Shown in pieces: positions 1 through 7,394 of a DNA stretch of 32,047 bases. Position 1 is the stretch's first letter. The number at the start of each line of letters is the position of its first letter. The stretch is taken from NCBI GenBank assembly GCA_948467735.1, contig CAOKFN010000054.1, positions 1 to 32,047 of the forward strand, in the 5' to 3' direction. The DNA is from an uncultured bacterium. GTDB lineage: Bacteria > Bacillota > Clostridia > Lachnospirales > Lachnospiraceae. The notes under the pieces were generated by a model that did no database searches, was not told the DNA's origin, and was given only the letters and a program-made list of their open reading frames with translations. The position numbers were made by a program, and so were the translations under genes.

Positions 1-108
1 AGCAGGGAAGGCAGCAGGGTTTAGAGCAGGGGATGGAGCAGGGAAGGCAGCAGGGTTTAGAGCAGGGGATGGAGCAGGGAAGGCAGCAGGGGCTAGAGCA
101 GGGGATGA
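1..108 (+). repeat. Three tandem copies of a 36-bp in-frame repeat
   Basis: Copies lie at 1-36, 37-72 and 73-108. The first two are identical and the third differs at only a few bases. Each encodes a 12-residue Gln/Gly-rich block (EQGRQQGLEQGM). The array may continue upstream of the window. Because copies are nearly identical and in frame, the copy number could change by slippage without breaking the gene. Confidence 0.9.
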
Positions 109-230
109 AAAAGGGGATTGAGGCAATGGTAGGTACACTTCGTGACTTCGGACATTCGGATGCGGAAATCAAAATGGCGATTGTAAAGAAATATGATCTT
201 ACGGAAGCAGAGGCATGTCAATACTTATAG
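3..230 (+). CDS. C-terminal part of an Rpn-family PD-(D/E)XK nuclease/putative transposase (5' end outside window)
   Basis: The frame is open from the first complete codon at base 3 to a TAA at 228-230, so the gene began upstream. What remains is a tail of repeated EQGRQQGLEQGM blocks followed by about 40 residues ending in AEACQYL. Gln/Gly/Glu repeats followed by a short helical tail, in which an acidic 'D-x-x-E-I' helix precedes 'Y-D-L-T-E-A-E', are typical of the C-terminus of Rpn/PD-(D/E)XK transposase-like nucleases common in Lachnospiraceae. The catalytic domain lies outside the window, so activity cannot be judged. The gene converges on the minus-strand gene at 388-828 and shares a terminator hairpin with it. 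Identification is by pattern recall only. Confidence 0.6.
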   Translation, partial: QGRQQGLEQGMEQGRQQGLEQGMEQGRQQGLEQGMKKGIEAMVGTLRDFGHSDAEIKMAIVKKYDLTEAEACQYL

Positions 231-320
231 ACATTGATTGAAAGGGCATGATTGGGAAGACGTGTTTCAAAAGACGGCTGGAGATCATATGATTCCATAA
301 TAGATAATTACTGTAAAATG

Positions 321-370
321 AACTGCATTTCCGGCGAGGCATTTATGGCGCGGGCCGGAAATGCGGTTTT
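321..370. terminator. Bidirectional intrinsic terminator
   Basis: A 15-bp stem (321-335 pairing with 354-368, one G-T pair) encloses an 18-nt loop. It is followed by TTTT on the plus strand and preceded by AAAA at 315-318, which reads as TTTT on the minus strand. It sits between the convergent genes ending at 230 and 388, where a shared terminator is expected. Confidence 0.75.
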
Positions 371-387
371 AGGTGCGTTCTTGTGGC

Positions 388-828
388 TTAATTCTTGTAG
401 GTGTCCGCAATTCGCACGGATTTATCGGCGAAATTGGCGTTCAGGTACATTAAGTACTGCAGGGCGCTTCCTTCGTAGGGCTGTACGTCTCCGAACAGGC
501 CTACTTCCAAGCAGTTCCGAACCACATTGATGATACAGTTTTCCGTATGGTCTTCTTTGCAGTCTTTGCATTCCTTTAGAATATGTGCAATCGCGGTTTC
601 CAGTTCCGTTTCATCAAAAATTTTAACATCCATGGCGGGAACATGCTCCGTACCCTCCGGAACTTCCTTTCTCGGCTCCTTCAGAAAATTTTTAATGCAC
701 TGCTTTGCATATCCTATTGTGCAGGCCGTCCCCTGACACTGACCACATACAGCTTCGCTTCTACAGCAATTTTCTAAATCATTTTGGACTAATTCGGCAT
801 TGAAACCTTTCTTGTGCGTTTCTGGCAT
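388..828 (-). CDS. Cysteine-rich conserved hypothetical protein (146 aa)
   Basis: The start at 828 is preferred over the longer frame (870) because GGGAGGAGT lies just upstream of this ATG. The product begins MPETHKKGF. It has an N-terminal cluster of cysteines (residues 21, 22, 28, 31, 36, 44) and a later C-x-x-C plus C motif (ECKDCKEDHTENC). The rest is mixed helix with no membrane segment or signal peptide, so a soluble protein binding a metal or Fe-S cluster is possible, though this is inference. I recall very similar proteins, of no known function, in many Lachnospiraceae. It stands alone, transcribed away from the large gene at 1245 and toward the partial nuclease gene. Confidence 0.8.
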   Translation of the reverse strand: MPETHKKGFNAELVQNDLENCCRSEAVCGQCQGTACTIGYAKQCIKNFLKEPRKEVPEGTEHVPAMDVKIFDETELETAIAHILKECKDCKEDHTENCIINVVRNCLEVGLFGDVQPYEGSALQYLMYLNANFADKSVRIADTYKN

Positions 829-860
829 GAGACTCCTCCCGTATGTATAAATTTGACTGT

Positions 861-889
861 AGTATAACATATAAGCAGGTTGTTTTCCA
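861..889 (-). promoter_or_regulatory. Putative sigma-A promoter for the Cys-rich gene
   Basis: Read on the minus strand, TGGAAA (889-884) and TATACT (866-861) are separated by 17 bp. The -10 is a good match (5 of 6) and the -35 is weak (4 of 6). It places the start of transcription about 25 nt before the ATG at 828. Confidence 0.4.
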
Positions 890-1166
890 TATCAAAATCA
901 TTTTTGTCTGCGATATTTGTTTGGCCGTCCGATTCTATATCAGATCTGGATTTTTATGAGCCTGTCTTCTGAGATTCAAAAACAAGGAGGGTTAAAAGAT
1001 AATCTTATTCCATATTTTTATCCATATCCCACTTGATATTTTGTGCAACATGAGCCATAATAAACTTACGAATTTTAGATACAAAGCAACGATTCAAAGA
1101 TATGGTGCTGTGCGGGCATAGTCAAGCTTAGGCAGACGAAAGTCATGGAGGCATTTGTTATTGTTT
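890..1166. other. Intergenic region without a recognisable intact gene
   Basis: This AT-rich stretch separates the divergent genes at 828 (-) and 1245 (+). I see no RNA gene and no convincing ORF. On the minus strand, roughly 1008-1120 reads open for about 35 codons, ending in a TAA near 1008, with protein-like composition but no start or ribosome site. It could be a decayed gene remnant or chance. Confidence 0.4.
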
Positions 1167-1196
1167 TTGACAGATGTATGGCATTTATGGTAAACT
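1167..1196 (+). promoter_or_regulatory. Putative sigma-A promoter for the TPR/repeat protein gene
   Basis: A perfect TTGACA at 1167-1172 is followed after 18 bp by TAAACT at 1191-1196, preceded by TGG (an extended -10). Predicted transcription start is near 1203. That leaves only about 15 nt before the ATG at 1218, but about 42 nt before the TTG at 1245, which supports the TTG as the start. Confidence 0.6.
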
Positions 1197-1244
1197 ATAC
1201 TTAATACTATGTGATGAATGCTGTTAGATAGGGAGCAGATTACT

Positions 1245-4200
1245 TTGGATAAATATGAATATAAAGTAAGGTCGGAAGAAATAAAGAATTTGATAGCAGA
1301 GGGACAATTTGCACGGGCGGCTGAAATTGCGGATACCATTGACTGGCGAAGGGTAAAAAGCGTAATGATGCTCTGTACCATTGGTGATTTGTATAAGATT
1401 AACAGACGATATGAAGACGCCAAGAACATGCTGCTGCTGGCATATGACAGGCGGCCGGGGGGAAGGACGATTTGTTATTCCCTCTGTGAATTGTGCATTA
1501 AAACTGAAGAGTTTGTACAGGCTGTAAATTACTATAAAGAATTTTCTCTGGCGGCACCGAAGGACTCCGGACGATACATTCTACAGTATAAGCTGTATGA
1601 GGCACAGGATGTCAGCATTGAGGAACGTATCGGAGTTTTAGAAGAACTCAAAAAAAGAGATTATCGGGAAAAGTGGGCCTATGAGCTGGCTTATTTGTAT
1701 CATAAAGTGGGACTGGCGGCCCGCTGCGTGGAAGAATGCGACGAACTGATTTTGTGGTTTGGCGAGGGCAGGTATGTTATCAAGGCTATGGAATTGAAAA
1801 TGCTGCATGAGCCCTTGTCTCCGATACAGCAGGAAAAGTATGATCATCGTTTTGACAAGATGGAGGAAATTCCGGAGCAGGAAGAGAATGGCGCCCGGCA
1901 TCAGGAGGGACAATGGGCGGCGCATGGCCGGTTTCGGGGAGACGGGCGGCAGGGCGCTGCAGGGCGGCAGCAGGGAAACGGCAGGTGGGAGTCGGACGGC
2001 ACATATCAGGAAAATGAGCAGTGGGAGAACGATGGTCAGTCTCAGGAAGGCCGCCAGTGGGAAGCTGACAGTCAGTATCAGGAAAACGGTTCGTGGGAAG
2101 CCGACAGTCAATATCAGGGAAACGGTTTATGGGAAGCCGACGACCAACATCAGGGAAACGGTTCATGGGAAGCCGACGACCAATATCAGGGAAGCGGCTT
2201 GTGGGAAGCCGACGGTCAGTATCCGGGAAACGAACAATGGGAGTCTGAAAATCAACCGCAGGAGAACGGTGTATGGGGGTCTGAAGGGCAGGTTGAGGGA
2301 AACGGGCAGTGGGGAGATTATTCACAGTCCGTAGATGGCGGGGCGTCTTCGGCCGTCAGATGGGAGTCGGCATCCCATGAATCGGAAGCTGCGGTTGGGA
2401 CAGAACCGGAAGAAATGGAAATCCAAGTGAAAACTGTGGATGTGAGCGAGTATAATACAATTAATTTACAGGCGGAGCTGGCGGCAGGCCTTCAGGAAGT
2501 GTTAGGAGAAGACGATACCCGTCAGGCGTCTGTATTGTCCATGCCTGTTCCGAAAGCGGAAGAGAAGAGCCGGGAAAATGCTTCCAAGATTCAAGAACAG
2601 GAAGCATCGACAGAAGTATCGAATAAGGAACAAACCGTGTCCGAAAAAGAAGGGCGGGGTAAAGGAAATGCTGCGGCAGTTTCGCAGATAAGAGAAGAAA
2701 GCGAACCGACGGAGAAGGGAATGGTGCGGAAGGAGACCGTGCCGGTGACGGAAGCTTATGGACAGGAAAAGACTGTATCACAGACAAGCGTTTATGGGAG
2801 TGCAGAATCTGCGAAGGCGGGTGAGAGGCCGGACAGGGAAGCGCTTCCATCGGGGGCGAAGTCCCTTCCGTATCAAGAGTCGGCGGCAGTAGGAAACATA
2901 TTAAATGAGGATGGGGACACAGCGCCGCGCGAACAATCCTCCAACGATGAATGTGCGGGAAAGAGTACGGATGCATATGAAGATACGCTTATGGAGTATG
3001 CGGCAGAAGAGGAACAGGTATCTTACGTAAGGGATGATACGGCTGAGATAGTGCTTGCGCAGATGCGTATGGAAAGTGTTGTCAGAGCAAAGGAGCAGGT
3101 ATCTTCCATAGATAAGATACGAAAGGAACCGTCCAAGCCGCCGATGGAAGGGCTTTCACAGGAAGAGGATGGGATTAGCACGACGGAGCCTGAGAGCGCG
3201 GTTATCGAAAAACAGATTACCGGCCAAATGCAGCTTGAGGATATTCTGGCGGAATGGGAACGGACGAAAAAGGAAAATGAAGAGAAGTATAAGGAGGAAA
3301 TCCGGCAGCAGGCTCTGCGTCAGACGGGGCCTATGTTTGCTGAATTTGAAGAAGCTGTCAGGGACGGGCTTTTGGAGCGTCTGGAAAAAGGCGAGGTGAT
3401 TGACATAGATGCAGCCGCCCAAAAGGAGCTGGGGACGGACGGCAGGGAGAACGGGCAGGCAGAATATTTTGAGGATACGTTTGGGGAAACCCAAGCAGAG
3501 GATGCAGAAAGGCCGGAACGGGAAGAAGGACGAGAACGGCGGGGAAGCCGGAGGCGGCCGGAAAGCCGAAAGAAGGAAGAAGAACAGGAACAGCCGGAAA
3601 GCCGAAGACAGCCGGAAGGATTGGAACGGCCGGAAAGCTTAAAGAAAGCAGAGGAACAGGAACAGAAGGAAAGCCCAAGACAGCCGGAAGGGCAGGAACA
3701 GCCGGAAAGCTTAAGGCAGGCAGAGGAACAGGAACAGAAGGAAAGCCCAAGGCAGCCGGAAGGGCAGGAACAGCCGGAAGACTTAAAGAAAGCAGAGGAA
3801 CAGAAGGAAAGCCCAAGGCAGCCGGAAGGGCAGGAACAGCCGGAAAGCTTAAAGAAAGCAGAGGAGCAGGAAAAACCGGAATTCCGAAAGCAGACAGAGG
3901 GGCAGGAAGTATCCGGGAAGCAAAATCAGGCGAAGGGAAAGGGGCTGGCAGAAGGCCGGACGCCTCTGGACAAACAGAAACAAACAAAAACAGATGATAA
4001 CAATGGTAGTGAAGAGGAACGGAAGGAAAAGAGCGGCGGCCTAAAAGAAAGCGCCGTAGAAAATGTACAAGAGAAAGAGGAAACGGAAGGGGCGCAGGAA
4101 CTGCCTGCTCCGAACGAAGAGATATCTTTGACGGAGGCTTCCGAAAACGCTTTGACGGGCCGTGCGGAAGAACCGCCCATAGAGCGGGAAGCGGCCAAGA

Positions 4201-4946
4201 TAAGAAGGCTGACCCGGGAGGAGAAGGAGCTGTACGCACCCTTTATCCAGAGTCGTTCCGCCAGAGAACGACTTGTACAGGCCATCGATAATATCAGTAT
4301 GGCGGCCTATACGGGAAATATCGTAATCACCGGCGAGGAAGGCATGGATACCATGACATTTGCGAAAAATATGATTCGCGAGGTTCAGATGACCGACAGC
4401 AATTTCTCGGGAAAGGTCGCTAAGGTATCCGGCAAAAACCTGAATCAGAGAAATGTGGAAGAAACTTTGTGGAACTTAAACAATGGAGCGTTGATTATAT
4501 ATCACGCTTCCGGCATGAATCCTCAGACAGCCGCGATGCTTCATAGATCCTTGCAGCAGGAAAATTTGGGAATCATTGTGGTTTTGGAGGATACGAAAAA
4601 GGCGATTCAAAAAATGTTTCTGGGTACGCCGGAGCTTTTTGGCGATTTCACGGCGCGCATGGATTTAGAGGCTCTGAGCAATGATACGCTGGTCTCGTTC
4701 GGCAGGCGGTATGCGAGAGAAATGGAGTATTCCATAGACGAGCTGGGGGTGCTGGCGCTTCATACCCGCATTGAAGAGCTTCAGACCATAGACCATGTGG
4801 TGACGGTGGTTGAAGTTAAGAAAATTGTAGACGGAGCAATCCGCCATGCCTGTAGAAAGACGCTGGGACATTTTTTCGATATTCTTTTTGCAAAAAGGTA
4901 TGATGAGGAAGATATGATTATCTTGACGGAAAAAGACTTTGCATAA
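1245..4946 (+). CDS. Large TPR / repeat-rich / degenerate AAA-like protein (1233 aa)
   Basis: The TTG at 1245 is chosen because AGGGAG lies 9 nt upstream. The in-frame ATG at 1218 has no ribosome site. Residues 1-210 are helical and TPR-like, with an IADTIDWRR motif shared with a Lachnospiraceae TPR family I recall. Residues 210-1010 are highly charged low complexity, including a Trp-containing 12-residue repeat (248-367) and a Glu/Gln/Pro 24-residue repeat (785-878). Residues about 1010-1233 resemble an AAA domain (ITGEEG..., ALIIYHASG, a FDILFAKRY region) but lack the Walker A lysine and Walker B acid pair. ATP hydrolysis is therefore doubtful, and a scaffold role is more plausible. No signal peptide or membrane segment is evident. 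glgB follows 170 bp later with no clear terminator between, so co-transcription is possible. Function unknown. Confidence 0.85.
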   Translation: MDKYEYKVRSEEIKNLIAEGQFARAAEIADTIDWRRVKSVMMLCTIGDLYKINRRYEDAKNMLLLAYDRRPGGRTICYSLCELCIKTEEFVQAVNYYKEFSLAAPKDSGRYILQYKLYEAQDVSIEERIGVLEELKKRDYREKWAYELAYLYHKVGLAARCVEECDELILWFGEGRYVIKAMELKMLHEPLSPIQQEKYDHRFDKMEEIPEQEENGARHQEGQWAAHGRFRGDGRQGAAGRQQGNGRWESDGTYQENEQWENDGQSQEGRQWEADSQYQENGSWEADSQYQGNGLWEADDQHQGNGSWEADDQYQGSGLWEADGQYPGNEQWESENQPQENGVWGSEGQVEGNGQWGDYSQSVDGGASSAVRWESASHESEAAVGTEPEEMEIQVKTVDVSEYNTINLQAELAAGLQEVLGEDDTRQASVLSMPVPKAEEKSRENASKIQEQEASTEVSNKEQTVSEKEGRGKGNAAAVSQIREESEPTEKGMVRKETVPVTEAYGQEKTVSQTSVYGSAESAKAGERPDREALPSGAKSLPYQESAAVGNILNEDGDTAPREQSSNDECAGKSTDAYEDTLMEYAAEEEQVSYVRDDTAEIVLAQMRMESVVRAKEQVSSIDKIRKEPSKPPMEGLSQEEDGISTTEPESAVIEKQITGQMQLEDILAEWERTKKENEEKYKEEIRQQALRQTGPMFAEFEEAVRDGLLERLEKGEVIDIDAAAQKELGTDGRENGQAEYFEDTFGETQAEDAERPEREEGRERRGSRRRPESRKKEEEQEQPESRRQPEGLERPESLKKAEEQEQKESPRQPEGQEQPESLRQAEEQEQKESPRQPEGQEQPEDLKKAEEQKESPRQPEGQEQPESLKKAEEQEKPEFRKQTEGQEVSGKQNQAKGKGLAEGRTPLDKQKQTKTDDNNGSEEERKEKSGGLKESAVENVQEKEETEGAQELPAPNEEISLTEASENALTGRAEEPPIEREAAKIRRLTREEKELYAPFIQSRSARERLVQAIDNISMAAYTGNIVITGEEGMDTMTFAKNMIREVQMTDSNFSGKVAKVSGKNLNQRNVEETLWNLNNGALIIYHASGMNPQTAAMLHRSLQQENLGIIVVLEDTKKAIQKMFLGTPELFGDFTARMDLEALSNDTLVSFGRRYAREMEYSIDELGVLALHTRIEELQTIDHVVTVVEVKKIVDGAIRHACRKTLGHFFDILFAKRYDEEDMIILTEKDFA
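1986..2345 (+). repeat. About ten tandem 36-bp repeats coding a W-E-x-D 12-residue motif
   Basis: A TGG codon recurs exactly every 36 bp at 1986, 2022, 2058, 2094, 2130, 2166, 2202, 2238, 2274 and 2310. The best-conserved units read WEADxQYQGNGx and cluster in the middle. The edges are degenerate, and the last unit loses the pattern after its first residues. This is an expanded in-frame array inside the large gene. Confidence 0.95.
3597..3878 (+). repeat. Four tandem ~72-bp repeats (Glu/Gln/Pro-rich)
   Basis: Units start at 3597, 3669, 3741 and 3807. The first two are 72 bp long. The third is 66 bp, having lost two codons. Each encodes a block of the type ESPRQPEGQEQPES followed by LKKAEEQEQK. 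The middle copies are nearly identical at DNA level, pointing to recent duplication. All length changes preserve the frame. Confidence 0.9.
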
Positions 4947-5116
4947 ATAAAATTCGGTGTAAGGGAAAGATTTTCGGACGCGTATTTTTCGGAGGAAAAT
5001 TTGGGAAGCCGCAGGATTACATGCGCCTGACAATGCAATGCGCCTAGGCAGGCAGAGGATGACAGCGCAGCGCGCCGCTTTGCGCATGACGAAACTGGAA
5101 TAGCAGGAGGATAGAA

Positions 5117-7132
5117 ATGGACAAGAAGGAAAAAGCAAAGAAATTGAAACAGCCGGAGGGCGGCAAGACGTCTAAGGCTTCTGCAAAAGAGGTGAAGGCA
5201 GGAGAAGAAATGGCGCAAAAACAGCGAAATCCGGAAGTGACGGAAACGGTATTTATCTCCGAGGCGGATCAGTACCTTTTTTCTCAGGGAACACATTATG
5301 ATATCTATAAGAAGCTGGGAGCCCATGTGTCGCAGGAAGAGGGGAAAAAGGGGATTTATTTTGGCGTGTGGGCGCCCAATGCGGTCTGTGTGCATGTGGT
5401 CGGCAGCTTTAACGGGTGGGATACGGAATCGCATCCCATGAAGAAGCTGGGGCCTGTGGGAATCTGGGGCTTGTTTATTCCCGGAATAGAGTCGGGGGAA
5501 ATGTATAAATTCCTGATTACCGCGCAGGACGGCAGGAGGCTTTACAAGGCCGATCCCTTTGCCAATCAGGCGGAATACAGGCCGGGAACGGCGTCCATTA
5601 TCGCCGATATGAGAGGATTTGAATGGCAAGACGAGAGATGGATGACGGATCGGGCGGAGAATGATATTCAGAAACAGCCCATGGCAATTTATGAGTGCCA
5701 TATCGGTTCTTTTATGAAACATCCCGACGGGAAAGAGGGCTTTTATAATTATCGCCAGTTTGCGGACAGAATCGTTGAGTATATGAAAGAGATGAAATAT
5801 ACCCATGTGGAATTGATGGGGATTTTGGAACATCCCTATGACGGTTCATGGGGGTATCAGGTGACGGGATATTATGCGCCCACATCAAGGTACGGCACGC
5901 CCAAGGATTTCATGTATCTGGTGAATGAGCTTCATAAGGCGGGGGTGGGGGTCATCCTTGACTGGGTGCCGGCTCATTTTGCGCCGGACGCTCACGGCTT
6001 GGCAGAATTTGACGGCCAATGCATTTTCGAGCATCCGGATCCACGCATCGGAGAGCATCCCGACTGGGGCACCAAGGTGTTTAATTACGCCAAGCTGGAG
6101 GTGAGGAATTTCTTGATTGCCAATGTGCTGTTCTGGCTGAGGGAATTCCATGTAGACGGTATCCGCGTGGACGCCGTGGCTTCCATGCTGTATTTGGATT
6201 ACGGAAGGCAGGCAGGACAGTGGGTGCCGAATAAATACGGCGGCAAGGAAAATCTGGACGCGATTGAGTTCTTTAAGCATTTGAATTCCGTGGTCAGAGG
6301 AACTTACCCCGATTTTATTACGGTGGCGGAGGAGTCCACCGCATGGCCCCATGTGAGCAGCGAAATCGGCGGGGACGGGCTTGGATTTACCTTTAAGTGG
6401 AATATGGGGTGGATGCATGATTTCTGCGAGTACATGAAGTTAGATCCCATTTTCCGCAAAGGGAATCATTCGGCTCTGACATTTGCCATGAGCTATAATG
6501 AGCATGAAAAATATATTCTGCCCCTGTCCCATGATGAGGTGGTGCATTTAAAATGCTCCATGGTAAACAAGATGCCGGGGTATCAGGTGGATAAGTACGC
6601 CAATCTGCGCACCGCGTATACTTATATGTTCGGACACAGCGGCAAGAAGCTGCTGTTTATGGGTCAGGATTTCGGACAGGAGCGTGAGTGGAGCGAGGAA
6701 AGGGAGCTGGACTGGTTCCTGTTAGGCGAGAAGAGCAACCTTGGGTTACATTCCTATGTAAAGGAGCTTTTAAGTATTTATCGCAAATATCCTGCGCTTT
6801 ACGAGATTGACGACAGCTGGGACGGATTTGAATGGATGAATGCCGACGACGGGGAGAACAGCGTCTATTCTTTTGTGAGAAAGTCTTCCAAGGGAACGGG
6901 CAGCATATTGTTCGTCCTGAATATGACGCCTGTAAAGAGAGAAGAATACAGGGTTCCCGTGCCGAAGAAGAAAAAGTACAAGCTTTTGCTGAACAGTGAT
7001 GAGGAAAGGTTCGGCGGCTGGGGAAATGAAATTGCCGGGGAGATTATGGCGGAGAAGGTGTCCTGCCGGAATCAGGATTATTCCATTACGCTGGATCTGC
7101 CTCCGTATGGCGCCGCCGTATTTGTGTTTTAA
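5117..7132 (+). CDS. glgB: 1,4-alpha-glucan branching enzyme GlgB
   Basis: GlgB cuts alpha-1,4 glucan chains and re-attaches them through alpha-1,6 links during cytoplasmic glycogen synthesis. At 671 aa it has normal length. It carries a basic 40-residue N-terminal tail, then a CBM48-like domain (GVWAPNA, VVGSFNGWD), then the GH13 barrel. Diagnostic motifs are ELMGILEHP, WGYQVTGYYAP, GIRVDAVASM with nucleophile Asp352, VAEEST with acid Glu405, and LSHDEVVH with Asp473. All three catalytic residues are present. AGGAGG at 5105-5110 lies 6 nt before the ATG. No other glycogen gene (glgA, glgC, glgP) is nearby, so the enzyme is separated from its pathway and paired with the large TPR/repeat gene upstream. 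A hairpin terminator follows at 7301. Confidence 0.96.
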   Translation: MDKKEKAKKLKQPEGGKTSKASAKEVKAGEEMAQKQRNPEVTETVFISEADQYLFSQGTHYDIYKKLGAHVSQEEGKKGIYFGVWAPNAVCVHVVGSFNGWDTESHPMKKLGPVGIWGLFIPGIESGEMYKFLITAQDGRRLYKADPFANQAEYRPGTASIIADMRGFEWQDERWMTDRAENDIQKQPMAIYECHIGSFMKHPDGKEGFYNYRQFADRIVEYMKEMKYTHVELMGILEHPYDGSWGYQVTGYYAPTSRYGTPKDFMYLVNELHKAGVGVILDWVPAHFAPDAHGLAEFDGQCIFEHPDPRIGEHPDWGTKVFNYAKLEVRNFLIANVLFWLREFHVDGIRVDAVASMLYLDYGRQAGQWVPNKYGGKENLDAIEFFKHLNSVVRGTYPDFITVAEESTAWPHVSSEIGGDGLGFTFKWNMGWMHDFCEYMKLDPIFRKGNHSALTFAMSYNEHEKYILPLSHDEVVHLKCSMVNKMPGYQVDKYANLRTAYTYMFGHSGKKLLFMGQDFGQEREWSEERELDWFLLGEKSNLGLHSYVKELLSIYRKYPALYEIDDSWDGFEWMNADDGENSVYSFVRKSSKGTGSILFVLNMTPVKREEYRVPVPKKKKYKLLLNSDEERFGGWGNEIAGEIMAEKVSCRNQDYSITLDLPPYGAAVFVF

Positions 7133-7300
7133 TTGGAAGGAGTCTGCTTCCCCGCCGTCTGCCGGAAGGAAGCTTAAGGTCTCGGGGCCTGATTCGCCAC
7201 GGCTCCGTCAGGAGGAGTTTCGCGGGTGAAAGTCCGCCGGTAAAACATTGTCTTTATTGTGAGTAAGCAGGGTAAAGGTTTTGAGAGTTTTTACCGAAAT

Positions 7301-7338
7301 AAAAGGTAGGTGCCAAGGCGCACCTGCCTTTTGGTTTT
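7301..7338 (+). terminator. Probable intrinsic terminator after glgB
   Basis: AAAAGGTAGGTGC (7301-7313) pairs with GCACCTGCCTTTT (7319-7331) around a short loop, with one G-T pair, and is followed by TTGGTTTT. The rest of the 7133-7394 spacer holds several short inverted repeats (for example 7137-7153 and 7271-7295) but matches no RNA family I can name. Confidence 0.6.
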
Positions 7339-7394
7339 AAAACGATAGTATGTACTTCGTACCGACAATACATTAGAAAACAGGAGAATATATT

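Noticed and set aside
1..108. 36-bp repeats considered as a CRISPR array
   Set aside because: Units are contiguous with no unique spacers and stay in frame, so they are coding tandem repeats. The same holds for 1986-2345.
252..530. Plus-strand frame of 92 codons
   Set aside because: It runs through the bidirectional terminator and antisense to the Cys-rich gene, with no ribosome site and no protein-like composition.
3358..4239. Long minus-strand frame (293 codons) in the repeat region
   Set aside because: It is Pro/Leu/Ala-rich purely because it is antisense to Glu/Gln/Arg repeats; no promoter or ribosome site.
4781..5833. Minus-strand frame of 350 codons
   Set aside because: Antisense to the 3' end of the large gene and the 5' part of glgB; His/Arg/Leu-rich shadow with no start signal.
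7213..7240. GGTGAAAGTCC-like motif resembling a cobalamin riboswitch core or group II intron piece
   Set aside because: The order and spacing of the other conserved boxes are absent; only a short chance similarity.
7338..7369. Possible sigma-D (flagellar) promoter before the FliK-like gene
   Set aside because: TAAA and a partial CCGACAAT are present, but the spacer of about 19 bp is too long against the usual 15.
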